From NCBI GenBank assembly GCA_001898625.1, contig MKUP01000028.1, forward strand, positions 62,001 to 126,000: DNA of 64,000 nt, given 5' to 3'. Made by a program: the position numbers and the translations under genes. The notes under the pieces were generated by a model. The model was not told the DNA's origin. It was given only the letters and a program-made list of their open reading frames with translations, and made no database searches. Positions 23,227 through 31,360 of this stretch are shown here, one piece after another (positions within the stretch are counted from its first letter, which is position 1; the number at the start of each line of letters is the position of its first letter). This DNA is from Burkholderiales bacterium 67-32. Lineage in GTDB: Bacteria; Pseudomonadota; Gammaproteobacteria; Burkholderiales; Burkholderiaceae_B.

Positions 23227-24390
23227 ATGCAAGCAAGATATCCGCTGGCCGCGGCGCTGGCCTGGGCGTGCCTGGCCTCGGGGGCGCAGGCCCAGGTCAG
23301 GATCGGTTTCATGGGAGAGCTGTCCGGTCCGCAGGCGATGCTGGGCCAGGACATGTACGACGGCTTCATGCTGGCGGTGGAACAGGAGGGCGGCAAGCTG
23401 GGCGGTATTCCTGTCGCCATCGTGCGCCGGGACAGCCAGCTCAAGCCCGAGGTCGCCACGCAGATCGCCGACGAATTGATCGAGCGCGAGAAAGTGGCGC
23501 TGGTGGCCGGCATGACCTTCTCGAATGTGGCGATGGCCGTGACCCGCAAGTTCGCCGCGGCGCAGGTGTTCATGGTGTCGGGCAACGCTGGGCCGTCGCC
23601 GATGGCCGGGTCCGCCTGTACGCCCTTCTTCTTTTCGGCGGCCAAGCAGAACGACCAGTTCGCCGAGGCCAGCGGTACCTATGCCAGGCAGCAGGGCTAT
23701 GCGCGCGTGATCGCGCTCGCGCCCAACTATCAGGCCGGCAAGGACTTCGTGGCCGGCTTCAAGCGCAACTATGGCCAGCCGCTGGCCGACGAGATCTACA
23801 CCCCGCTGGCCCAGCTGGATTTCGCGGCCGAGATCACCCGCATCGCGGCCGCGCGGCCGGATGCAGTCTATGCCTTCTACCCCGGCGCCAACGGCGTGGC
23901 CTTCGTGCGCGCTTATGGCCAGGCGGGCTTGCTGGGCAAGATCCCGCTGCTGACCAACGCGGCGGCCGATGGCACCAACCTGCCCGCGCTCAAGGAAGCC
24001 GCGCTGGGCGTGTTCAACAGCAGCAACTGGGGGCCGGATTTGTCCAATGCCGAGAACCGGCAGTTCGTCGCCGCCTTCGAGGCGAAGTACGGCCGCATTC
24101 CGTCCGAGTACGCGGCGCAGTCCTACGACTCCGCCCGCCTGATCGGCTCGGCGCTGAAGGCCACCGGCGGCAAGGTGGACAACAAGCAGGCCTTGGGCAA
24201 GGCCTTGCGCGCGGCTGACTTCAAGTCGGTGCGCGGCAACTTCCGCTTCAACACCAACAACTATCCGATCCAGGATTTCTACATGTTCGTGGCCGCGCGT
24301 GACGCCCAGGGGCGCGTCAGCCTGAAGACCGTGTCCAAGCCCTTGTCCGACGCCAAGGACAGTTTCCACGCGCAATGCCGCATGTCGTGA
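23227..24390 (+). CDS. ABC transporter substrate-binding protein (Leu/Ile/Val-type fold)
   Basis: This 387-residue periplasmic protein has a signal peptide (MQARYPLAAALAWACLASGAQAQ trimmed at AQA). The mature start VRIGFMGELSGPQAMLGQDM is typical of type I receptors used by branched-chain amino acid and aromatic acid importers. Later blocks are AGMTFSNVAMAV, SAAKQNDQFAE and YDSARLIGSALKA. No ABC permease or ATPase genes are adjacent, so it must work with components encoded elsewhere. It is followed 8 bases later by a Rieske oxygenase and is divergent from a NahR-like regulator, suggesting an aromatic ligand. Confidence 0.85.
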   Translation: MQARYPLAAALAWACLASGAQAQVRIGFMGELSGPQAMLGQDMYDGFMLAVEQEGGKLGGIPVAIVRRDSQLKPEVATQIADELIEREKVALVAGMTFSNVAMAVTRKFAAAQVFMVSGNAGPSPMAGSACTPFFFSAAKQNDQFAEASGTYARQQGYARVIALAPNYQAGKDFVAGFKRNYGQPLADEIYTPLAQLDFAAEITRIAAARPDAVYAFYPGANGVAFVRAYGQAGLLGKIPLLTNAAADGTNLPALKEAALGVFNSSNWGPDLSNAENRQFVAAFEAKYGRIPSEYAAQSYDSARLIGSALKATGGKVDNKQALGKALRAADFKSVRGNFRFNTNNYPIQDFYMFVAARDAQGRVSLKTVSKPLSDAKDSFHAQCRMS

Positions 24391-24397
24391 GGATGGC

Positions 24398-25426
24398 ATG
24401 GAGTTCCTGAGGAATTGCTGGTACATGGCGGGTTGGAGCGAGGAGCTCCCCGCCGGGACGCTGTTGCCGCGCACCTTCCTGGAGCAGCCGGTCGTGCTGT
24501 TCCGCCGCGAGGATGGCGCGCCCGTCGCCCTGCTGGACCGCTGCCCGCACCGCGTGGCGCCGCTCAGCCGCGGCACGCTGGTGGAAGGCACGCTGCGCTG
24601 CATCTATCACGGCCTGCGCTTCGATGCCGACGGGCGCTGCGTCGAGAACCCGCACGGCGCCATCCCGGCCAAGGCCGGCGTGCCGGCCTTTCCGATGGCC
24701 GAGCGCGACGGTGTGCTGTGGATCTGGATGGGGGCGCCGGACGCCGCCGACGCCGCCCGCGTGCCCGACCTGGGCCACATGGCGCGGGTGCCCGCCACGG
24801 CGCAGTCGCGCGGTGCCATGCCGTCCGCCTGCCACTACCAATTGATCGTCGACAACGTCGCCGATCTCAGCCATGTCGAGTACCTGCACGCGACCACGCT
24901 GGGCGGCGGAGCCTTCGTCGAGAATCGCCCCGTCGTGTCCGAGCAGGGCACCGAGGTGGTCATCGAATTGCGCAGCCAGGGGCAGCCGGCCCCGCCAGTC
25001 TACGACCGCTTCCTGCCACAGCCCGGCGTGCCGGTGGACTTCATCAACCGCGTGACCTGGTGTCCCGCCGGACTGCTCAAGCTGGACATCAGCGTCACGC
25101 CCATGGATGCGCCGCCGGAGCAGGGCCTGCACACCTTCAACGCCCACATCGTCACGCCCGAGACGCGCACGTCGTCCCACTATTGGTATTGGCTGACGCG
25201 CGAATACCGGCAGGACGACGAGGACATGACCCGGCTGCGGCATGCGCTGATGACGCGCGTCTTCGTCGAGGAGGACAAGCCCGTCATCGAGGCGCAGCAG
25301 CGGTTGCTGGGGACTGCCGACCTGTTCGACGCCCAGCCGGTGCTGCTGGCCACCGATACGGGCTCGATCCGCATACGCCGCGTCCTCAGGCAACTGCTCG
25401 CGCAGGAAGGCGGCCCGGCGGCCTGA
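24398..25426 (+). CDS. Rieske non-heme iron oxygenase (VanA-like)
   Basis: This 342-residue oxygenase subunit has a Rieske cluster at Cys49-Pro-His51 and Cys68-Ile-Tyr-His71. The mononuclear iron site is DNVADLSHVEYLH. It is close in size and pattern to vanillate O-demethylase oxygenase (opening FLRNCWYMAGW). The reductase it needs is not in this operon; the VanB-like reductase at 50593 is over 25 kb away. Likely substrate is a methoxylated or otherwise substituted aromatic acid delivered by the upstream receptor, but nothing in the sequence fixes it. Confidence 0.85.
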   Translation: MEFLRNCWYMAGWSEELPAGTLLPRTFLEQPVVLFRREDGAPVALLDRCPHRVAPLSRGTLVEGTLRCIYHGLRFDADGRCVENPHGAIPAKAGVPAFPMAERDGVLWIWMGAPDAADAARVPDLGHMARVPATAQSRGAMPSACHYQLIVDNVADLSHVEYLHATTLGGGAFVENRPVVSEQGTEVVIELRSQGQPAPPVYDRFLPQPGVPVDFINRVTWCPAGLLKLDISVTPMDAPPEQGLHTFNAHIVTPETRTSSHYWYWLTREYRQDDEDMTRLRHALMTRVFVEEDKPVIEAQQRLLGTADLFDAQPVLLATDTGSIRIRRVLRQLLAQEGGPAA

Positions 25427-25606
25427 GCGCCGCGGTGTCGCACCGGAGGAACGGTCCGCCCGGCTCATTGCAACATCGCCCGGCCCGCGCCGCGCCTGGA
25501 GTTTCGGGCCGCGGGCCGGTGCGCCCATACGTTTGATTACGTATGTAGCAATGTATCAATATTGCCGCGGTGTACAGTCAGCTTGCCGAAAGCCAAGTGT
25601 GCTCGC

Positions 25607-25624
25607 CCACCCCTTGCGGGGTGG
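25607..25624 (+). other. Hairpin in the leader of the RcnB-like gene
   Basis: CCACCCC and GGGGTGG pair around a TTGC loop, about 35 bases upstream of the RcnB-like start. No U tract follows. It may influence mRNA stability or translation; the rest of the 230-base region upstream shows only an AT-rich segment near 25532-25562. Confidence 0.35.
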
Positions 25625-25658
25625 CACAGGAGGCGGCGAGTTAGAAGGAAACGACATC

Positions 25659-26087
25659 ATGATCAAGAAGACGCTGGTGATTGCGATGGCCTGTGCCGGC
25701 CTCGCGCTGGGCGCTGCGGCCCAGGCCAAGGGCGACCGTTGGGATCGTGGCCATGGCCACGGCCACTACGACAAGCACGACCGCGGCGATCATCGCCGCT
25801 GGGACGATCGCCGCCGCGACCGCGACTACCGCCATGGCTATCACGACGGTTATCGCGATGCGCCGCGCGTCGTCCATCGCGGCTGGAGTCCGCCCCCGCC
25901 GCACCGCTGGGCGCGCGGCGACCGCCTGCCCAACTACCATCGCGGCGGTTATTATGTCGTGAACGACTGGCACTCCCGTCGGCTCTATCGGCCGCAGCCG
26001 GGCTACCAGTGGGTGCAGATGGGGTCCGAGTACCTGCTGGTCGCGATCGCGTCCGGCGTGATCGCCAGCATCATCCTCAACAACTGA
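25659..26087 (+). CDS. RcnB-family periplasmic protein
   Basis: The product is 142 residues from ATG 25659 after AGAAGGAA. A signal peptide (ending AAAQAKG) is followed by a His/Asp/Arg-rich segment (RGHGHGHYDKHDRGDHRR) that could bind metal ions. The C-terminal half has the RcnB core: YYVVNDWHSRRLYRPQPGYQW then LVAIASGVIASIIL. RcnB of E. coli helps limit nickel/cobalt uptake in the periplasm; these abundant family members in Burkholderiales are largely uncharacterised. A translation start farther upstream is open in frame but lacks a signal peptide. Confidence 0.8.
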   Translation: MIKKTLVIAMACAGLALGAAAQAKGDRWDRGHGHGHYDKHDRGDHRRWDDRRRDRDYRHGYHDGYRDAPRVVHRGWSPPPPHRWARGDRLPNYHRGGYYVVNDWHSRRLYRPQPGYQWVQMGSEYLLVAIASGVIASIILNN

Positions 26088-26123
26088 CCACCCCTGTCCG
26101 CAAGGACATTGGAGCGGGATTCC

Positions 26124-26984
26124 ATGTCCATGCGGCATACGCGCCTCGCGGCGCGCGTGGCGGTCCTGGCGCTGGCGGCGGCGACGCCGCTGTCGGCGCA
26201 GACCATCCTCCACACGGAAAAATCGGCCTTCGAGGACATTGTCGTCTACGAGTCCCGGGGCGAGCGCTGCATGAAGTTCGGCAGCGTGCAGGCGCCCGGG
26301 CGCCAGACCTGCCAGTTGCCGGCGCGGCCCGAGGAACTGCTGTTCGACTACACCCGGATGATGATGGCCTCGCTGTACCTGCGTCCGGATCCGCGCCGCA
26401 TCCTGGTGATCGGCCTGGGCGGCGGCAGCCTGCCCATGGCGCTGGCCAGGGTCGTGCCCCAGGCCCGCATCGACGTGGTCGAGATCGATCCTTCCGTAGC
26501 CCGCGTGGCCGAGCGTTTCTTCGGCTTCCGGACCGGGCCGTCCATGCGGGTGGACGTGGCCGACGGGCGTGCTTTCGTGCAGGCGGCGGCCCGGCGCGGC
26601 GACCGCTACGACATCGTCATGCTCGATGCATTCGACGAAACCTACATCCCCAGGCACCTGTCGACCGTGGAGTTCATCCGCGAGGTGCGATCCATCCTGC
26701 GGCCCGATGGCGTGCTGGCGGCGAACACGTTCGCGTCCAGCGGTTCGTACGCGAACGAATCGGCGACCTATGCCGAGGTGTTCGGGGCGTTCTACAACCT
26801 GCGCAGCGCCAATCGGGTCGTGCTGGCCTCGGCCGGCGCGCTGCCCGGCCAGGATGAAGTGGCGGCGCGGGCCCGCGCGCTGCAACCGGCCCTGGCCCCG
26901 ATGGGCATCGACGCCGAGCGTCTGCTGCCGATGTTCTCGACCCGCCCCGACTGGCCGCAGGACGCGCGGCCGCTGCGCGACTGA
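26124..26984 (+). CDS. Exported spermidine-synthase-like methyltransferase-fold protein
   Basis: The product is about 286 residues from ATG 26124 (GGAG upstream). A Sec signal peptide (AARVAVLALAAATPLSAQ) precedes a spermidine-synthase-like domain: ILHTEKSAFEDIVVYE, ILVIGLGGGSLPMALA (nucleotide/dcSAM-type glycine loop), VVEIDPSVARVA, and VMLDAFDETYIP in place of the catalytic DxxDP region. True spermidine synthases are cytoplasmic and have DSTDP; here the sequence is DAFDET, so polyamine transfer is uncertain. It follows the RcnB-like gene by 36 bases and may be co-transcribed. The exported location is the odd feature. Confidence 0.7.
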   Translation: MSMRHTRLAARVAVLALAAATPLSAQTILHTEKSAFEDIVVYESRGERCMKFGSVQAPGRQTCQLPARPEELLFDYTRMMMASLYLRPDPRRILVIGLGGGSLPMALARVVPQARIDVVEIDPSVARVAERFFGFRTGPSMRVDVADGRAFVQAAARRGDRYDIVMLDAFDETYIPRHLSTVEFIREVRSILRPDGVLAANTFASSGSYANESATYAEVFGAFYNLRSANRVVLASAGALPGQDEVAARARALQPALAPMGIDAERLLPMFSTRPDWPQDARPLRD

Positions 26985-27002
26985 CGAGGCAAGGCCGCGC
27001 GA

Positions 27003-28127
27003 TCAGCGCAGCAGCGACGCTGGATCCTCGCGGTGCAGCCGGCGGACCGCGAACAGTCCCGAGATCAGTGCGATCGCCATGACGAGGATGGCGCATATGG
27101 CGGCCACCACGGGCGTCATGCGCACCGGCACGTTTTGCCCGCGCGCGATCGTCAGCAGCACGACGCACAGGATGGCGGCCAGCGCGGTGCCGGTCACGCC
27201 CACGCCGAACGCCTGCTTCAGCACCACCGTGCGCAGCGACGAGGCGCTGACACCCATGGCCTTGAGCGTGGCGTAGGCGCGCATGGAGCCGGCGATGGCG
27301 GCGATCAGGGTCTGGCTGGTGATGGCGGCGCCCGCCAGGAACACCACGCCGGCCAGGAACAGCACGCCGGCGCCGGCGCCCGTTTGCAGCAGCCAGTACA
27401 GTTGCGTCTTCTTGGAGAATTCCTTGCTGCTCCAGACTTCGTAGGCGCCGAAGCTGCGCTGGTTCGCGATCCGTTCGCGCACCGCTTCTGCTTCCGACGG
27501 GTTGCGCACCTTGGCGACGAAGTAGGTGGGCAGGTCGCCTTCGTCTGGCGTGCTGACCAGCCGGGCGGTGTCGGACGAGGCCAGCACGTTGGCGCCGTCC
27601 AGCGCGCGCAGGCCGCTGATGACGCCGATGACGCGCACGGGATGGCCGTTGAGCGTGGCCTGTCCGCCTTGACGCGTGCCCAGCTTGTGCAGGTCGGCGC
27701 GGTCCACGACGATGGTGCCGATCTCAGCCAGGCGCTCGCGCAGCTCGGGCGACAGCAGCCGCGAAAAGAGCATGCCGCCAGGCCGGACGTCCACGCCCGA
27801 GACGGCTACGCTCATGCCGCCATGCACCTCGGGACTGCGCCATTCGGCCGAGCGCAGGTAGAAGGGCTCCACCGCCGCGATGCCGCGGTCCATGCGCAGG
27901 GGCATCTCGATGTCGGGGTTCAGCGGCAGGCCCTGGTCGATGCTTTGCGTACCGGGCGAGCCTATCCAGATGTCGGCGTCCGACGCGGTGATGTAGACCG
28001 CCGCGTTGCCGAAGATGCCCAGCACCAGGCTGGCCTGGGCCAGCAGCAGCAGGCCCGAGAAGGCCACCGCCACCACCGCGGGCAGGAAACGCGGCCATTC
28101 GTGGATGAGAGTCTTGCGTGCGAGCAT
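27003..28127 (-). CDS. FtsX/MacB-type ABC transporter permease (DevC-like)
   Basis: This 374-residue protein starts at ATG 28127, one base after the preceding stop. The plan is one N-terminal membrane helix (about 15-37), a periplasmic domain of about 210 residues, then three C-terminal helices, the FtsX-like permease layout. FLAGAAITSQTLIAAIAGSMRAYATLKAMG is the conserved cytoplasmic coupling region. Such permeases work with a MacB/DevA-type ATPase and a membrane-fusion protein. Neither is adjacent; both occur together at 44854-46532. The outer-membrane channel gene is directly upstream. The long N-terminal open-frame extension is out-of-frame reading of that gene. Confidence 0.85.
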   Translation of the reverse strand: MLARKTLIHEWPRFLPAVVAVAFSGLLLLAQASLVLGIFGNAAVYITASDADIWIGSPGTQSIDQGLPLNPDIEMPLRMDRGIAAVEPFYLRSAEWRSPEVHGGMSVAVSGVDVRPGGMLFSRLLSPELRERLAEIGTIVVDRADLHKLGTRQGGQATLNGHPVRVIGVISGLRALDGANVLASSDTARLVSTPDEGDLPTYFVAKVRNPSEAEAVRERIANQRSFGAYEVWSSKEFSKKTQLYWLLQTGAGAGVLFLAGVVFLAGAAITSQTLIAAIAGSMRAYATLKAMGVSASSLRTVVLKQAFGVGVTGTALAAILCVVLLTIARGQNVPVRMTPVVAAICAILVMAIALISGLFAVRRLHREDPASLLR

Positions 28128-28128
28128 G

Positions 28129-29583
28129 TCAGTTGTTGTGGGGGGCTGCGGCGGTGGACGACGGTTCTTCGCCGCGCCAGGCCGGGGCGCCGCCCACGGC
28201 CTTGTGCAGCGAGATGAACGCGAGGTCTTCCGCCAGCGTGGTGGCCGACAGCGCGAGTTGGGCCTGGATGCGGCGCGAGGCGAGGTCGGCGTTGTCGAAT
28301 TCGCTCGACAGCTTCGAGGCCGCCAGGCGGCCGGCGTGGTCGGCGGCCCGGCCGATCGCCCGCAGCGCGAGCTCCTCGGCTTCACGGCGCTGCCGGTACT
28401 GGTCGAGTTCGATCAGCGCGGACTCGGCTTCCGACAACCCTTCCAGTACCGCCTGCCGGTAGGCCAGCAAGGCGGCATCGAGTTCGTCGCCGCGCGCATG
28501 CGCGGCGGCCTGCCGCTGGCCCCAGTCGAACAGGGGAATGTCGATCAGCGGCCCCAGCGAGAAGATGGTCTGGGTATAGGTGGGTGTGTTGCGCCGGTTG
28601 AAGTTGTTGGCGAAGTTACTGGCAACCGTCAGCGAACCGCCTATGCCCAGGCGGGGATAGAGGTCGGCCCGGGCGATGCCCAGGGCGCCCGCGGCATCCA
28701 GCACGCGTGCCTGGGCCATCTGGACGTCGGGGCGGGTGCGCAGCATGTCGGCGGGCGTGCTGGTGATCGCGGCCAGCGCGGGAGGGCTGACGGCGGGGGC
28801 GGGCATGCGGAGCCAGGCAGGGTCCGGCTCGTGGCGGCCGAGCAGCACGGCCAGCTTGAGCGCGCTCTGCCTGACAGCCAGGCCGGGGTCGGCCAGGGAT
28901 GCGCGCGCCTGCTCCAGCGCGGCCTGCGTCCGCTCGACGTCCACCCGCGATGCGAGGCGTGTACGTTCCCGCAGCGAGATCAATTGCACCTGGCGTTCCT
29001 GAAGAGTGACCGCTTCCTTCAGTAGCTGCTGCCGGGCCTGAGCGCTGCGCAGTTCGCGCCAGGCGCGCACGACTTCGGCGGCGACGCTGACGCGCGCGCC
29101 CTGCAAGGTGGCGGCCGCCGCATCCACGCTGGCGCGTGCCTGGCGCTCGGCACCCTCGCTCCGGCCGAACAGTCCGAATTCCCAGGTGGCGTCGAACCCC
29201 GCCTGGAAGTACGAACTGCTGGCGTCGGCCGCCACGGCATCGCGTGTGCGAAAGCCCAGGTTGGGCAGGTAGGGTGCGTTGGCCACGTCGTGCAGCTTGC
29301 GCGCGGCCTGCAGGCGGGCGTGCGCCTCGGCGATGGTCAGGTTGCCGGCCAGAGCCTGTTCCACCAGTCCGTCGAGCTGCGGGTCGGCGAAGGCCTTCCA
29401 CCATTCGGCGGGCGCGGGCGCCGTGGCACCCGGCGCGGCGTTGCTCCATTGCGCGGGAACGTCGGCCTGCAGGTCCGGGGTCGGAACGCTCACGCATCCA
29501 GCCAGTGCGGCGGCCGCCAGGAGCAGCGTCCACCGGAGGCCGGGGCGGGAAGGAGGGGACTGCGGAAAACGGGAAAAGGGCAT
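28129..29583 (-). CDS. NodT/OprM-family outer-membrane efflux lipoprotein
   Basis: This 484-residue protein starts at ATG 29583. A signal peptide ends in the lipobox LAGC. Two TolC-like repeats are visible: helices with EAHARLQAARKLHDVANAPYLPNLG and later TRPDVQMAQARVLDAAGALGIARADLYPRLG, the hallmark repeat of NodT/OprM channels. It would form the trimeric outer-membrane duct of a tripartite exporter. Its only operon partner is the FtsX-type permease, so the remaining parts (ATPase and membrane-fusion protein) must be elsewhere, most simply those at 44854-46532. Confidence 0.88.
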   Translation of the reverse strand: MPFSRFPQSPPSRPGLRWTLLLAAAALAGCVSVPTPDLQADVPAQWSNAAPGATAPAPAEWWKAFADPQLDGLVEQALAGNLTIAEAHARLQAARKLHDVANAPYLPNLGFRTRDAVAADASSSYFQAGFDATWEFGLFGRSEGAERQARASVDAAAATLQGARVSVAAEVVRAWRELRSAQARQQLLKEAVTLQERQVQLISLRERTRLASRVDVERTQAALEQARASLADPGLAVRQSALKLAVLLGRHEPDPAWLRMPAPAVSPPALAAITSTPADMLRTRPDVQMAQARVLDAAGALGIARADLYPRLGIGGSLTVASNFANNFNRRNTPTYTQTIFSLGPLIDIPLFDWGQRQAAAHARGDELDAALLAYRQAVLEGLSEAESALIELDQYRQRREAEELALRAIGRAADHAGRLAASKLSSEFDNADLASRRIQAQLALSATTLAEDLAFISLHKAVGGAPAWRGEEPSSTAAAPHNN

Positions 29584-29721
29584 GACCAGGCGCGCAGAGG
29601 AGCTGTGGAGCGTGGAGGCGGTACGCGGCCCCGGCGACGAGGGGGCAAATCGCAACAGGCGTGATCTTACTGTCTGTTGGGCATTGGGCGCGAGCGGGAA
29701 GATGCCGTGCGCCGGGCAGGC

Positions 29722-29727
29722 TATAAT
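29722..29727 (+). promoter_or_regulatory. Candidate -10 element of the aminotransferase operon
   Basis: A perfect TATAAT lies 257 bases upstream of the aminotransferase start. No good -35 hexamer is visible at 16-18 bases upstream, so an activator or an extended -10 may be needed. Confidence 0.4.
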
Positions 29728-29732
29728 TTCCG

Positions 29733-29983
29733 CGCAGGAATGCCTAGCCAAATGGTAATGGAAATGTCCACCATCACCGTTTACCCTATGCGCCTCTTGC
29801 AACAGGCGCAGCCCACCGGCCGTGTCGACAATGGCGGGCCACGGCTTTTCTGCGATACTGCGCAACGGCGGAGGGTCGGGAAGGTCGCCAGGGACTTTCC
29901 GGTGTGCTTCCCAGAACGATAAGCGGTGGGCGCTCAGCCCACAAGACCCGCGGCCGCAACTGATTTCCCCGAGGTTTCCCTTA
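29733..29983 (+). promoter_or_regulatory. Hairpin-rich 5' leader of the aminotransferase operon
   Basis: About 250 bases between the TATAAT and the coding start contain four strong stems in order: TGCGCCT/AGGCGCA (29789-29810), GCCGTG/CACGGC followed by TTTTC (29819-29850), GGGAAG/CTTCCC around 29878-29916, and GTGGGC/GCCCAC close to the start codon. The second resembles a terminator. The layout is that of an attenuator or riboswitch, but I do not recognise a known class. The frame is also open, so an N-terminal extension of the enzyme is an alternative. Confidence 0.4.
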
Positions 29984-31360
29984 ATGAGCTCCGAATCCCA
30001 ACTGCTTGCCGACGAAGCGCAATATTGCTCGTTCGGCGATACCGTCCATTACGTCAATCCGCCGAAGATCTTCGATCGCTGCGAAGGCAGCTACATGTAC
30101 GATGCCCAGGGCACGCAGTACCTGGACCTGCAGATGTGGTATTCGGCCGTCAACTTCGGCTATGGCAACCAGCGCCTGAACAACGTGCTCAAGAAGCAGC
30201 TGGACGTGCTGCCGCAGGTCGCCAGCCAGTACCTGCACCCGACCAAGATCGAGCTGTCCAAGATCATCGCGCAGGACGCCGAGCGCAAGTTCGGCTACAA
30301 GGGCCGCGTGCACTTCAACGTGGGCGGCTCGCAGTCCGTCGAGGATTCGCTCAAGCTGGTGCGCAACGCCACGGAAGGCAAGAGCCTGATGTTCGCTTTC
30401 GAGGGCGGCTACCACGGCCGGACCCTGGGCGCTTCGGCTATCACCTCCAGCTACCGCTACCGCCGCCGCTACGGCCACTTCGGCGAGCGTGCCCACTTCG
30501 TGCCGTTCCCGTATCCGTTCCGCCGTCCGCGCGGCATGACGTCCGAGGAATACGGCGAACATTGCGTGGCCGGTTTCGCCCGCCTGTTCGAGACCGAATA
30601 CAACGGCGTCTGGGATCCGAAGGTGGGGCAGGCCGAATACGCCGCGTTCTACGTCGAGGCCATCCAGGGGACCGGCGGCTATGTCGTGCCCCCGCCCAAT
30701 TTCTTCAAGGGCCTGAAGAAGGTGCTGGACCAGTACGGCATCCTGCTGGTGGTCGATGAAATCCAGATGGGTTTCTACCGTACCGGCAAGCTCTGGGCCA
30801 TCGAGCACTTCGGCGTCAAGCCCGACGTGCTGGTCTTCGGCAAGGCGCTCACGAACGGCCTGAATCCGCTGGCCGGCCTGTGGGCGCGCGAAGAACTGAT
30901 CAACCCCACCGTGTTCCCGCCGGGATCGACCCACTCGACCTTCGCGTCCAATCCGCTCGGCACCGCCGTCGGCCTGGAAACGATGAAGATGCTGGCCGAG
31001 GTCGACTACGAAGCCATGGTGATGGCCAGCGGCAAGCATTTCCTGGAAGGCCTGAAGGATCTGCAGAAGCGCCATCGCGAGATAGGCGACGTCGATGGCC
31101 TGGGCCTGGCCCTGCGCGCCGAGATCTGCACCGAGGACGGCTTCACGCCCAACAAGGCGCTGCTGGACCGGATGGTCGACATCGGCCTGTCCGGCGATCT
31201 GGACTACAAGGGCAAGAAGATGGGCCTGGTCCTGGACGTCGGCGGCTACTACAAGAACGTCATCACGTTCGCGCCTTCGCTGCACATCACGCCGGAAGAG
31301 ATCGACCAGGGACTGGAACTGCTCGACCAGTTGCTGACTCGTGCAAAGAACGGCGGTTGA
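29984..31360 (+). CDS. Class III PLP-dependent aminotransferase
   Basis: This 458-residue fold-type I enzyme starts at ATG 29984 with GAGG nine bases upstream. Family blocks are MYDAQGTQYLDLQMWYSAVNFGYG, HFNVGGSQSVEDSLKLVRNATEGK, FEGGYHGRTLGASAI, VVDEIQMGFYRTG and the PLP-lysine motif VFGKALTNGLNPLAG. Class III enzymes act on omega-amino groups such as those of ornithine, beta-alanine or 4-aminobutyrate; the exact substrate cannot be read. It leads a three-gene operon with an acyltransferase-like and an arginase-like protein that converges on two cyanophycin synthetase genes, so ornithine/arginine-derived substrates are a reasonable guess. Confidence 0.85.
   Translation: MSSESQLLADEAQYCSFGDTVHYVNPPKIFDRCEGSYMYDAQGTQYLDLQMWYSAVNFGYGNQRLNNVLKKQLDVLPQVASQYLHPTKIELSKIIAQDAERKFGYKGRVHFNVGGSQSVEDSLKLVRNATEGKSLMFAFEGGYHGRTLGASAITSSYRYRRRYGHFGERAHFVPFPYPFRRPRGMTSEEYGEHCVAGFARLFETEYNGVWDPKVGQAEYAAFYVEAIQGTGGYVVPPPNFFKGLKKVLDQYGILLVVDEIQMGFYRTGKLWAIEHFGVKPDVLVFGKALTNGLNPLAGLWAREELINPTVFPPGSTHSTFASNPLGTAVGLETMKMLAEVDYEAMVMASGKHFLEGLKDLQKRHREIGDVDGLGLALRAEICTEDGFTPNKALLDRMVDIGLSGDLDYKGKKMGLVLDVGGYYKNVITFAPSLHITPEEIDQGLELLDQLLTRAKNGG

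Noticed and set aside
29733..29983. Assignment of the structured leader to a known riboswitch class (guanidine, SAH, Mn, glycine)
   Set aside because: The conserved core sequences I remember for these classes are not present.
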